A DNA stretch of 64,000 nucleotides from Chionis minor. Lineage: Eukaryota; Chordata; Aves; Charadriiformes; Chionididae. A program made the position numbers and the translations under genes. Numbering within the stretch: position 1 is the stretch's first letter; each line of letters opens with the position of its first letter. The notes under the pieces are model-generated. The model made no database searches, had not been told where the DNA came from, and worked only from the letters and a program-made list of their open reading frames with translations. Below are positions 25,265 to 37,300 of this stretch, in pieces. The stretch is taken from positions 186,001-250,000 of the forward strand of contig VZSF01003235.1 of assembly GCA_013398295.1 (NCBI GenBank), read 5' to 3'.

Positions 25265-26023
25265 TCATCGAATCACAGAAGGGTTTGGATTGGAAGGGAC
25301 CTTGAAGATCATCCAGTGCCACCCCCTGCCCTGGGCAGCCACCAGGCCAGGTTGCTCCAAGCCCCGTCCAACCTGGCCTTGAACCTCCAGGGATGGGGCA
25401 GCCACAGCTTCTCTGGGCAACCCCAGCCAGGGGTCACCACCCTCCCAGTTCAGAATTTCATCCTAATATCTAACCTAAATCTCCCCTCTTCCAGCTTGAA
25501 GCCATTTCCCCTTGTCCTATCACTACATACCCTTGGAAAAAGTCCCTCTCCAGATACTGGCAGGGGCTGGAAGGTCTCCCTGGAGCCTTCTCTTCTCCAG
25601 GCAGAACCGCCCCAGCCTGTCCTCCCAGCAGAGGGCTCCAGCCCTCCCGGCATCTCCCTGCCTTTCTCCAGCCCTCCCAGCAGAGGGTCTCCAGCCCTCC
25701 CAGCATCTCCGGGGCCTCCTCCGGCCCCGCTCCAGCAGCTCTGTGTCCTTCTGCTGTTGGGACCCCCGGAGCTCGACCCAGGATTCCAGGTGGGGTCTCC
25801 CCCGAGCGGAGCAGAGGGACAGAATCCCCCCCTGGCCCTGCTGCCCCCGCTGTGGGGATGCAGCCCAGGGGCCGGGGGGGTTCTGGGCTGCCAGCGCACG
25901 GTGCCGGCTCCTGGGGAGCTTCTCCCCCACCAACACCCCCAAGTCCCTCTCCTCAGGGCTGCTCTCCAGCCATTCCCTGCCCAGCCTGGATTTGGGCTTG
26001 GGATTGCCCCGACCCCGTGCAGG
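25265..26023 (-). mobile_element. CR1 LINE, ORF2 tail and 3' end
   Basis: This minus-strand CR1 is about 760 bp long. From its 3' end at 25265 (CGAATCACAGAAGGG) it extends back through the 3' UTR and ORF2 tail to the GGATTGCCCCGACC region near 26010. Long frames on both strands within it, one of 249 codons on plus, are incidental: the true ORF2 sense is minus and is frame-broken. It belongs to the GC-rich subfamily. Confidence 0.93.
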
Positions 26024-28412
26024 AGTGATTCATGGGTCGTGATAATTTATCCCATTTGTTGCTAATGTGAAACTGCGCCCGTACAGCAAAGCCCACACAC
26101 CTCTCCAGAACACGCAGAGATCACAGCTCCTTGTCGCTCTAGAACACTCCTAGTTAGTACATATTTACGTCAATCTGTTAAGTTGAGGGCAAGACCACGA
26201 GAAAGCTCACTAAATCAAAATCCAAAAGCGCATCAAAGTCAGGCTGGTAACAAATATACTTTCACTCAAGGCCAAAGTTGGGAAATCAGCTACAAAACAA
26301 CAGAAGACATTGTTCTCTTTCAGTGCCCTTCCAACCACTAGAACAATTGCTTTTCTTTTTCACGTTGAAATAACCCAGCAGTTGTATCTCTTCCCTCTGT
26401 AGAGGTAAGAGGCTATTTTATACTCAAGACAATTTACGGTCAGTGCATCAAGGCAGTATTATGCAAGCCAAAGTCAGCTTCAAATTAAAAGTTTTAAGTT
26501 TTTAATATGACATTCAATTGCAAAATACTTAGAGCAATACATGGTTGGTTGTTACATCTCCGTGAAGAAGGCTACATGCAACCCAGAGAACACAGGAAGG
26601 TTCCAACAGCGATGTACGAACAAACCTCCAGAAAACACGAGTCACTGGTCTCAGACCGTTGTACCACAGCTTAAAAAGGAATTTGATAAAGTATTCAGGC
26701 TAGCAATCTCCCACCATATCAGCACCTATTTTTCTGCAGTTCACACAAAAGCACAACTCCTTTATCTGAAATTATCACAGCTGTCAACTACTTTTATAAC
26801 TACAAGAAGCTGGAGCTTAAGTTACTACTAATACATAAGCTCAAGCAAGTTCATGAACTTACCCTTTAGTTCCTTCCATAGGTTCCAATGGAATGGTTTC
26901 AATTAAGAGAACTCTTAAAACCAGACTACATTTTTTTCCATTAGCTTTTTTTCCTAAGTAATTCTTAAAGTAGGCAGAAACTACGAACCAAACCGCATAA
27001 TACTCTCAGGAGGAAAACAAGGGGAATCACTTCATGTTACACTTGAAGAACGCAGGCGTAAAGAAGTTACTGTAAGTGACGTATGCAGCAACAGAGGGAT
27101 AAACTCCGTGTAATCCCAGATCCCAAGCCAGTACGACAGGAAAGACGCAGCACGTTCAGCTTGGTCACCCCCAAAACACACACACACGCACAGCTAAAAC
27201 TAACTGGAGAGTCTTCACGTACCTTAAAACTCATTTATATCGATAGTAACGAAATGCTTTCAACTACATTAATTATGCCCAGCTTATCACTTTCCAGTTA
27301 AACTACGGCTGAGAGGAAGATTTGGTTTATGTTTTTATAATACAGTGTGATCACCCGCGTGAAACATGACTTGAAATGCCTTACATGTGCACACATGTTT
27401 ATTGCACAATACGAAAAGTTTCAAAACATATTCCCTGAGGACTGGGTTTCAGTTTACCTCTACGTTTTATGGTCACTTTACATAGCAACAGGGGAGAACT
27501 TTTTTTTTTTTACCACAATGAAAAATATGTCTCTAAATCTGCAAAAAAATGACCGGGGGGGGAAAAAAAATTAATCAGAAGCACATGTAATAAATAGAGC
27601 TATTTTAACACTTGAAAACGGACTCAACTGCAGAATGTAGATTCCCTCTAATCCTATTTTCAGTGGGTTTTCAGACACACATTTGCCCCTTCATTCAGTC
27701 AATTAAAACATAAATTAAACAAACATAAAATAAAGAAGTTTTCATGAATACATACGCCGGGACATTGCACAGGAACTCCTTCGCTCCTAGCGCCCTGCGA
27801 GCACAGGGAACAAATCCTCCAGCAGCGAATCCCAGATCCGACCCATTCCCTCTCCTGCTGCCTCCGGGACACCACAACATGCCGGATCACAGAGATTATG
27901 TGGATGGGGAGGGGGGGGGAAAAATCCCCCCACCTGACAAAAAGCCAACCCCCCCATACCCCTCAAGCTGTATTCTCAGGGGAGCATATATTTAAGTCGC
28001 AGACTACAAAACGCCGTTGCTGGCATGGTCAGACAGGAACGAGCAGCAGCTGGAGGAAATCCCTTAAGCTGCCAAAAACTTCGGCTTTGTGAAACTCTTC
28101 TCGGCATCCGTGGAAAGAATTCAAGGTGCTCCAACTGCCGTTCCCTGAATCCCCCTTCAGATTTCCCCACGCACCCAGGGAAGGGCAGCAATGCCAGGTA
28201 GGATGAGAACAGACAGACACGTGTGAAAAGTTCAGGAAGACCTTGCAGGATGCTTTAAAAACACAATTGTGCCTTGGATTAAAATGCCCGCAGGCACGGC
28301 ATCCTTTGATAGCGCTTCTGCTAAAAATTAATCATTATAAACCTAACGTAGGCAAAATTATAGTCTGGCTGGTTCCGGAGCTTATCGACAAAAGCTATTT
28401 GGCTTTGTGGCA
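26024..28412. other. intergenic, no gene recognised
   Basis: Unique DNA with small open frames only. A G-rich/C-rich inverted stretch (GGGGAAAAATCCCC core) lies near 27917-27930. Exon-like frames at about 27740-27890 and 28030-28200 on the minus strand are unassigned. Confidence 0.5.
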
Positions 28413-28685
28413 CATAGAATCATAGAATGGTTAGAGTTGGAAGGGACCTTAAAGCTCATCAAGTTCCGACCCCCCTGCCATGGACAGGGACACCTCTCAC
28501 TACAGCAGGTTGCTCCAAGCCCCATCCAGCCTGGCCTTAAACACTTCCAGGGATGGGGCCTCCACAACTTCCCTGGGCAACCTGTTCCAGTGCCTCACCA
28601 CCCTCACAGTAAAGAACTTCTTCCTAATATCTCATCTAAATCTCCCCTCTTCCAATTTAAAACCATTACCCCTTGTCCTATCAGC
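28413..28685 (-). mobile_element. CR1 LINE 3' fragment
   Basis: The minus-strand CR1 3' end (CATAGAATCATAGAATGG, GAAGGGACCTTAAAG) reads back to CCCTTGTCCTATCAG. It is very similar to the copies at 52052 and 63308 and carries the shared ORF2-tail TGA (complement at 28632-28634). Confidence 0.95.
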
Positions 28686-28936
28686 TTCCTTTCCAAAAAC
28701 AGGAAAGGGGAAGGGGAGGGGAAACCCAACACTCATTGCCATGTTGGAACATCGGTGCTCCACGCTACTGCTCACCACTGTCAGCCTGGAACTAGAGCAG
28801 ATTTCTCCCAGAGAGTAAAAAGCCTCACTACTTCCAAATCTGGCATCTGCTCTGGATGAGCTTTGTCACCATAGACATTGCGTCTTCCCCTCTTCGAGGA
28901 GGTCACATCATGCAAACGAAGCTACCGAGCGTGCTA
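28686..28936. other. spacer between two CR1 copies
   Basis: About 250 bp of unique DNA separate two CR1 copies whose truncated 5' ends face each other. Nothing is recognised. Confidence 0.5.
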
Positions 28937-29618
28937 CACCTCTGCAGAGAGGGACCTGGGAGTCCTGGTGGCCAACAGGATGCCCATGAGCCAGCAATGT
29001 GCCCTGGTGGCCAAGAAGGCCAATGGCATCCTGGGGGTCACCAAGAGGAGTGTGGCCAGCAGGTGGAAGGGGGTCATCCTCCCCCTCTGCTCTGCCCTGG
29101 GGAGGCCACAACTGGAGTCCTGTGTCCAGTGCTGGGCTCCCCAGTTCAAGGACAGGGAACTGCTGGAGAGGGGCCAGCAAAGGGACACAAAGATGATTCA
29201 GGGCTGGAGCATCTTTCTTACGAGGAAAGGCTGAGGGAGTTGGGGCTTTTCAGTCTGGAGAAGAGCAGGCTGAGGGGGATCTCATCAATGTCTACAAATA
29301 CTTAAAGGGAGGGGGCCAGAAGGAGGGGACCAGGCTTTTGTCAGTGGTGCCCAGGGACAGGACAAGGGGCAATGGGTATAAAATCGAATATAGGAAGTTC
29401 CACCTGAACATGAGGAGGAACTTGTTTCCTTGGAGGGTGGCAGAGCCCTGGCACAGGCTGCCCAGAGAGGTGGTGGAGTCTCCGACTCCGGAGACATTCC
29501 CAACCCGCCTAGATGCCATCCTGTGCCCCCTGCTGTAGGTGGACCTGCTCTGGCAGGGGGTTGGGCCAGATGATCTCCAGAGGGCCCTGCCAACCCTTAA
29601 CTTTCTGTGATTCTGTGA
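28937..29618 (+). mobile_element. CR1 LINE, ORF2 tail and 3' end
   Basis: A plus-strand CR1 of a different subfamily from the previous one. The ORF2 tail is readable in pieces (MSQQCALVAKKANGILG, then [19 protein letters not shown], then FHLNMRRNLFPWRVAEP) with frame breaks between them. The 3' end is GATGATCTCCAGAGGGC followed by GATTCTGTGA. It is a dead 5'-truncated copy. Confidence 0.93.
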
Positions 29619-31892
29619 AATATGCTGTAGGATGCCTGAGTGAAGGAATATCAGGTTTAGTACGACTTCTTTTCCTCATTTGGAAGACGCAAGTCACGAG
29701 GGTTGTAACTCGTAGCCTTACATTGGCTGCATCATCCAAACTGTCCTACAAGCAACTCAACACGGACCTCTCTCGCACAGAAACCCGCCTGGACACCACA
29801 GGAGCAACACGCCACCCTTAAACAATTTCTGCAGATTTAATACCTTTCCTGAAGAAATGTATTTTGCTGCCTGAGGATATAAGTGAACTGCTCAGATTTT
29901 CACCACGTGAGGAGTTAAAAAACAATCCTAGAAAGAAACTGAAAAGGAACTATAGGTGGCATAAAGTGTTTGGAAAGATAACTGTAAAGCCAAATAAATA
30001 ACTTTAAGCTGGAATACATCACAAGAGCGACTGTTTGAAACGATGCCTAGTTTCCAATGTCAAAACAAGCGGATGAGAGAAAGAGCTGGTTTAACCCCTT
30101 TACTGATGAGGAGTAAAGAATTTTAAGCATTGCTAATAAAAAGCGGCGAAGCAAATTCCACAAATATTAGTAGCTTCTCATACATTTTGGTCTTCTTACT
30201 TTTCTCTTTCTCCAGATAAAACTAACCTGTGCAAGACAAGAACATATTCCTCAAACTTCAGTGTGTCCATATCCTTGATTTTAGCTTTTCGTTACTATAA
30301 TAAAATAAAAATAGATACAATAGGTTAAAAAAAAAATCAATGAGCACGAATAGGGGAAAAAAGGAACAAAACACCCATTAGAAAAATTTGGGTTTAGTAT
30401 GAGCAACCAGCTGATAGGCTGGGTGTATCACAGGCTGTAATCGCAACAGCCTTTGTGATTTCACCTAAGATTTGCTGAGAAGCCATGTGGGCACCAGACA
30501 GCTCTCCCCACAACTCAGCACGTACTTGCGCCGAAGAAATTCAAGAGAATAGCTCATTTGAAAAAACTATCACCTATTCCATCTTCCACAGGGAGAGAAG
30601 AAAACTGCCACTCTCGTCAGGTAGGGCTAAACCGAAGGCACACCACTACACCCTACCAGCAACTCCAGCTACAAAAAAAAAAAGTAAAAAAATTAATGTA
30701 GATGCAGTATTTTTCACATTGGAATATTTCTTCAGAACTCAAATCATAAATACACCGCATTACCAAAAAAATAGGAGCAACAAAATTATTTTTACATTAG
30801 TATTCAACCAAGGTGGCTCTACTAATCACTGCTAGACGGACAGGGAAGGAAAAACAACACCCCTCCCCATGGAGTCTAGGCTTCAATTCTGCTAATTCCA
30901 GCAGAGATTTTTCTCCTTAATGGAACTATTTCAAGCCAACAAGCATTCTGTATCAGGGAAATTAAAAAGAAGGTAAAACTTCAAAAAAAAAAAAAAACAA
31001 ACCATTCTCAGCCCAGGTTACTTCTGCACCATGTTTGCTGTTGGACTAGAAACTGGATTGAGCCCGACACGGGATACGAGACCAAAGCAGGATGGGAACA
31101 CGCAGGAGAACTCCAAGAATAAGCATAGGAAAATTGGATATGCTTACAAGGAAATAGGACACACTTAGCAATTAAGGCTTTGAGCTTCGAATCTACTTCT
31201 GATGATGCAAAACAATTCCCAGTTAGGCATAAACACTGAACTGAGCCCGGCTCCTGCTTCGGTACAACCAGACTGGATTGATCCACAACACAAGTTGGCC
31301 ATCAGATCCCAAACGTCAAACCTAACGTCGTCGAGAACGTGCTCTGGTGTCGGAACCGCGGCCACTTCCTTCACATTTATGACTCGGAGCACCAGAATGC
31401 CACGACACGGAGCAGTACACACATACACACGCTGAAAATGGAACGAAGAGGTTACCCAACTGCTTTCCAACATTTGGGATCTGGGGCGAGAGGATCCTTA
31501 TGATGTTTTCTATGCCATGTTTTAATTTCCGTCAACAAATTAAAGCACATACTGATGTTAGATAAGGCAGAGTGAAAAAGGATCTTAACGGGAATCCTCT
31601 AAGTTTTAAAACACCTCAAATCTTACTAGAAAAAAAATAAGTTTAAAGTATATTTTTGTAGAAGCTTCAGTTTTAGCATTCTACTTCAATGCAATTATGC
31701 TTAATTATCCCACGTACTGCATAAACACTTTGTTACATAAGGTAGAATTATTCTCTTGATGTTAAAGGAAATGGAGTTGTCAAAACAATTCTTAACTATA
31801 AAATTAATAATATATTATTTTTAAAACTAATAATTCAATTCCGTAACTTTAAGAAACAGTAGTTCAGTTTTTGATTTATAATCCTAGAACAA
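29619..31892. other. intergenic, no gene recognised
   Basis: AT-rich unique DNA. A minus-strand open stretch (31165-31473, 102 codons) has a CpG-rich core and an acceptor-like TTTTCAG before it. It matches no protein I know and is left uncalled. Homopolymer A runs lie near 30674 and 30982. Confidence 0.5.
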
Positions 31893-32128
31893 CAGGAAGT
31901 TTTTCCAAGTCATTGGATAGAGATAGGCACGATAGGAACCATAGTGAGGAATCATCTCTGGATTTAAGGGGTGTTTGGGAAGGTACCTCACATTTCCTGC
32001 CACTCACCAACAGGAATTTTTTCCAAGTCATTGGATAGAGGTAGGCACAATAGGAACCATCGTGAGGAACCATCTCTGGATTTAAGGGGTGCTTGGGAAG
32101 GTACCTCACATTTCCTGCCCCTCGCCAA
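31893..32128 (+). repeat. 118-bp tandem duplication
   Basis: Two adjacent copies begin with CAGGAA at 31893 and 32011, an offset of 118 bp, and are clearly more than 90% identical by eye (shared words CCAAGTCATTGGATAGAG and AAGGTACCTCACATTTCC). It lies about 2 kb downstream of the CEP44 3' end. Confidence 0.95.
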
Positions 32129-34240
32129 GATCCACCCAGGCAGCCGTGGGCAGGTGTAGAACACCAGCTCCAATGTTGTGCCAACGCTCCAAGCAGCACC
32201 GCACCAGCCATTACTCCAACGCCGGCGCTCGGTGCAGTCACGACACGTATCTCCCATCACGACACCGCTCTGGTGACATTTTACAGCGACACACACCATC
32301 GCTAGTGCTGTTTGCAATGCCAGAACTGAAGAGAAAAACCCCAACAACTCCAACACGGGAAGAGGGTTTGAATGTGCTGTGAGCTTGTCCTTTTCAGAAG
32401 GCGGCACTATCCTTAAAAACCAAATTACGTTCAGAAAAAAAGGAGGTGAATGTGAAAGACCTTTCGAAAAGCAGCTCTGCTCCCCGGACAGTGGAACACC
32501 CTTGGCTTCGGTTCCATCCAAGCGAGCCCCTGCCTGGTCCTGAAAACAATAGCAAAGCCTTTCGCTGAAATGGCTGAACCCCCTCGCCCAGAGGAAAATA
32601 CCGCTTTTAAGGTTCCAGAAGAAGAAAATAGTTGCACAACTCTGGATTTTGAGTTTTGCAGGGCTAAATAGAGATGCTATTCAATCGCCCACTTGCAGAA
32701 ACACCTTTTCCCAACACTTGCTGCATGGCTGAGATGCACTGAGTGATAAACCCCGGTAACTGGAATGGTTTCTATCGATTAACACTGCCCAGCTCTGCCA
32801 CAACACCGACAAACAACAGTCAGTGTTCTGGGTCCTGCCATGACCATCATCAAATACCATATACAACAATTATCTTCCGTAACATAAAGCCTCTTCGACT
32901 CCAAGGCAAAGAAAAGACACTTAGGTAATATTTCAAAATATCTGACTATTACTGGTTTAAAGCAGTAACTTTAACTATATAGGAATATACTTTTTCCCCC
33001 TCCTCCGGTAATTACTCCGTTTAAAGACTTCCACAAGATGGTGCTACAGTCCCATTTTAGAAAATACCTATTTTCAACTGGTCGAACATTTAGACGAAAA
33101 CCTCGTTGTATTTCACTGTTAGGACAACAAAGAGTGATTTGCAAGGTCTATTTTCAATTAAGGAGCAAAACACGTTCACATCGTCCCAATTTTCCAAATT
33201 TTTTTTTTAAACAACTGGAAAATTAAGTGCTGTTGCAGAAGTCCAAAATCCCTCAACTAAAGTTTATGCAGCATAATGGATCACTGTATGTTCTTCTGTT
33301 TGTATGTAAAATAAAGCCAATTTATATACCATATGGTTATAGGAAAAAAAAAATCATAATTACTGTTAAAACATATAAATCACTTTTTACAGCATAATGT
33401 CAAACAGCTGCTTTCACCTTCATTTGCAAACTCTGCCCAAAAAAAAAAACGCACCGGTTTTGCGATATCAAGCTCCAAAAATCTTTTTAAGAGAAGAGAA
33501 GCAGCACAAAGAAACCTTGATACGACAGGCTGAAAATTTACAGAGGGTAATAAATAAATCCATCGCATCAAACCTCACACATCTCCGGTTTGATTATATA
33601 ATGTTTATGGAAGTCTTACATCTCCCTACGTCTCTGAAGAGAAATTTTAATACGGCTTCAAATCATAAAGATGTTGTGTATCTTTGTGTACTGGATGGTC
33701 TCCATCTGTGCTGTCGGTCTTAAAAAGTGTTGGGTAAGAGCACTAAAACACTCAACACATCTCCTGCAGCCAAAGTCTGGGGACTTACTTGCACGTTTTA
33801 GTGTTTAGGATCAAACTGACCCCCACTTTGTCAGTGTTAATGGAAGCCATAATGCGTCGGTGCTCTCCAGCTCAGCATGAACATTTCTATTTAAAAAAAA
33901 AAAACCCCACGAAAACGGCAAAAAAGGTACATATTTGAAATTGTGTATTTAAGTTTTCATTAAGACTTATTCAGCAGTACAGATGGTAAGATGGTATGTA
34001 AGAAAGTCTCTCGGGTGTAATATGCAAGTCCCAGCTGGAATGTTTCCAACAGGATGTAAACCGCGGTCCTCAAGCCTGCACTTTAAAAAACATATTACTT
34101 AGCACACTGCTAACAAATGTCAACACACAAATACGTGGCCGTAATGACTTCACTGCACAAAAGACAGAGGGGGGAAGCTATTGGAATGGTTTTTAAAACC
34201 AAAAATTGGGGCTGGGGGGGAAGGAAATTAATACACAGAT
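32129..34240. other. intergenic 3' of CEP44, no gene recognised
   Basis: AT-rich DNA between the duplication and the predicted CEP44 cleavage site. A CTCF-like motif (CCACAAGATGGTGC) lies at 33031-33044. No exon is recognised. Confidence 0.5.
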
Positions 34241-34253
34241 GCATTAGAAAATA

Positions 34254-34259
34254 TTTATT
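34254..34259 (-). terminator. CEP44 poly(A) signal (AATAAA)
   Basis: The plus-strand TTTATT reads AATAAA on the minus strand, 126 bp after the CEP44 stop codon. It would give a short 3' UTR cleaved near 34235. Alternative downstream signals cannot be excluded. Confidence 0.6.
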
Positions 34260-34384
34260 CAGCGGAATAAAAGTACTTCTGATGATTACAAATTCCATAT
34301 ATTAGAAATTTAATGCTATACAAACACACACATTAGTTCTGATATCCATAACTCTACAGAGACCTGGTCTGAAGACTTGTGCTT

Positions 34385-37300
34385 TCAGGTCTTCTCAGAG
34401 GTGTTGCTCGATGTTTTCAACAATTCTGAGGTTTCTTCAATGCTGAAAAATAAATTCTGTTTACGCACACAGTTATTAAAATAATTTAAAATAACAACTG
34501 ACTTGCCTTTCACTTTCCAATGAATCTAAAATACTAACAAGCAGCGTGAAACCTTAAGTTTCCTCTCATCCCTCCTCTGCAATTGGTTTGAATTTAAATG
34601 CCTACCACATATCAATAAATTTTAAGTATATACAAAGGAAGCAGCAACCCACACAATAAAGTTAAATCACAAAAAAGGCTACAGCTTTTTTTCAGGCCAG
34701 GCACTTACAGAAAAGAAATCTCATGCTAAAGAAACATTCTACAGCAATGCACCTCTCCAAGTGTAACACAAACATTTCTTACCCCAAAAAATTTCATTAC
34801 AGATCCCAGGACTAGTATCAAATACACCTTAATACAGCTATCACAACGCTTAGGCTAAAATTTGTTTTACTTCTGCTCAAATAATAAAAAACAGAGTTAA
34901 GTTATTGTAGTTATTTTTCAGGAAGAAAAGTTGCAAGTACCAGGGAATTCCGATCGGAAGACAAATAATATGCCTATTCCTTGTCAACCAGATTCTAAAC
35001 ACTCTTTAATCTCTAGTTAATACTATTAAGAATGCTTTCTATTGCTTTTTAGAAACCAAAACAGTGACTCATCCCACAAACACAGAACTGTAAGTGGATT
35101 TATTATCCAGTGGGGTCATAAGGAAATGCCACACCTGATGTAGAGACCTTTGAGGTTTGGAACACATATGTACGTTCTCTATACGCCTCAGTCCGGTACA
35201 ACTCCCTCCTGGGAAATGAATTCCTGCTGCCCTTTCCTATTACTTACATTTTACTTATCCTTTCCATTCTTTGTCTTGTTGTCTCCTGCAATTTAAAAGC
35301 CACAAAGTTAGCGAACTCTTCAAAGCTAACATTCTTCAGATGGACTTTCAACCTGAAAAATTCGTACCGAAAATGTGACTTTAAGCACTGTTTACATATC
35401 AAAAGGATTTTTATGAGACAGACCTCGATGTAGTTTTGCACAGCTTCCTTGTTTTTCACTAGTAGTATATACAACTACAACTAATGCTTACTTGTTCTCT
35501 TGACCTCCGAAAGGAAATCAACTGAGCAGTTGCCAGTTTTACTTACCTTTGAAATGTCGGTCAGATGAGGAGAATTAATGGTCAGGGCTTTGGCAGATGG
35601 GTCTGTGGCTAACGGGGAACTGGATCCAGACAACTGGCGAAGACGCTCCGGCATCTCCTCCTTCCTCTCGGTATCTACGGAGAAATACTCAGGTTTGTGT
35701 CACCTTTGCCTTTTCGCTCGGCTATTGCGAGGTCAGCTATCAAGCAGCTTGATTTACAGGAGGCAATAGCAGAAGGGAACGCATTGTTTAGAGACAGAAA
35801 AAGAAAAGCTACTGGTGAGGGTCCAAAATAGGTCTCTCATTTTCTTAAAACACAGTGCGTGCAGTATACCACCTATAACACACAGAAGGCAAATTCCAAA
35901 AAGAAATGCTACCTTTATCCCGATTACAGTAAAATCAACACTTCAGAAAGTAATAAATTAATAGTAATTTCAAATAGTTTACACGATTTTTATTGTAAAC
36001 TGCCTGTTCAAACACGTCTTTAATTCGTGCTAAGTAACCTGCCTTGCAAGCAGAAGAAATATTAACAAAGTCATCACCTTCTTGCTTGGCTTAAATTTTT
36101 TTATCAAGCTCTTTCTGTTTCTCCTCGCTCTCCTCCCTTCGGGACAGGTTTAGCACCCAGTCAGCAGAAACAGCCTTTTCTATTTCAGTGGGAAGGCTTT
36201 GAGGCTCCCTGTGATTTTAGAATGCTGTTGTCAGGGAAGGGAATTTAGCATTTAGGAAGAGACAACAAGAATTCCCAGACCCTTATTCTTAGTAAGGCCA
36301 CCATCTACGGATCTTACCTTTGGAACATATTTAGCTGCACTATCCTGTATTTAAAAACGTATTAAATTATTTTTAAGCGACTATAATTAAAAATCATTTC
36401 TTCTGTACAGCTGTAATTCCTGAAGAGCACTACAACCAAAAAGAACAAAGCGTTCCAAGCACTGTACATTTCAGACATAAGACTGGCTGCAAAGCTTGTA
36501 TGCCTAGAAGTCCCCACATCGTGTTTGAGAAAGACGGGAAGAACCATTTCAGAAGAATCCTACAAGTCTGAAAACATGGAAATTCTCTTTTAAAGACCGT
36601 CAGCCTGCTTGCTGACTACGAGGTCCTCGAGTGCCAGTAACGCCTGATAAGTGGGAATGGGAAATAGAATATCCTCCTTCCTACCGGTGGCAGGAATAAC
36701 AGCTGCTCCAGGGGAAACAGGCCAAATTAATAAAGGCAACGAAACGAGGTAAGGGCTAAACGGCTACCACTGAGGAACACAGAATTACTTACAGCCTGGG
36801 GAATGCTTTTAATTTCTTTCCCACTTAAGGCTGTTTCATTTACTTCTCGTACGTTATCAAAATTCAGCTGGAAACGGAAGGAAAATATTTTGTCTTGCTC
36901 TTCAAAATGAGGAAGTGTCGCAAAAATGCTAGTTGGATAGCTGCTACCTGCTGCAGAAGGGATGAGCCCACGGAGAACGGTCAGCGCTGACTTGGAAAAC
37001 AATGTGGATTATGAATGGAAAAGCCCCGATTTGTCCTGAGCCCCATTATAAAAGGAAAAATCAACACCATAAATGCGACGCTGTTTTGATCGTAACAAAG
37101 GTGTCGCAGCAAATATAATTCCTTCTGTGCCTACAGGCAGCTTATTTTTAAAACACTATAACAACTGCTCTGAAGTGCAGATAACATCGTCGGAGCTTTA
37201 GCTATAGCACCTTCACTAAATTTGCACCTTTGAGATTTTTAGGAGAGTCATTTGTAACTATTAACTCCTATTGCTATAATTTCATTAATGCCGTAAAGAC

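Noticed and set aside
25316..26065. 249-codon open frame on the plus strand
   Set aside because: It is the antisense of a minus-strand CR1. The true CR1 reading is on the other strand and is broken.
1..34000. Presence of HPGD, expected on this side from human synteny
   Set aside because: I looked for HPGD-like segments (short-chain dehydrogenase glycine motif, YxxxK region, C-terminal tail) and found none. The gene probably lies outside the window.
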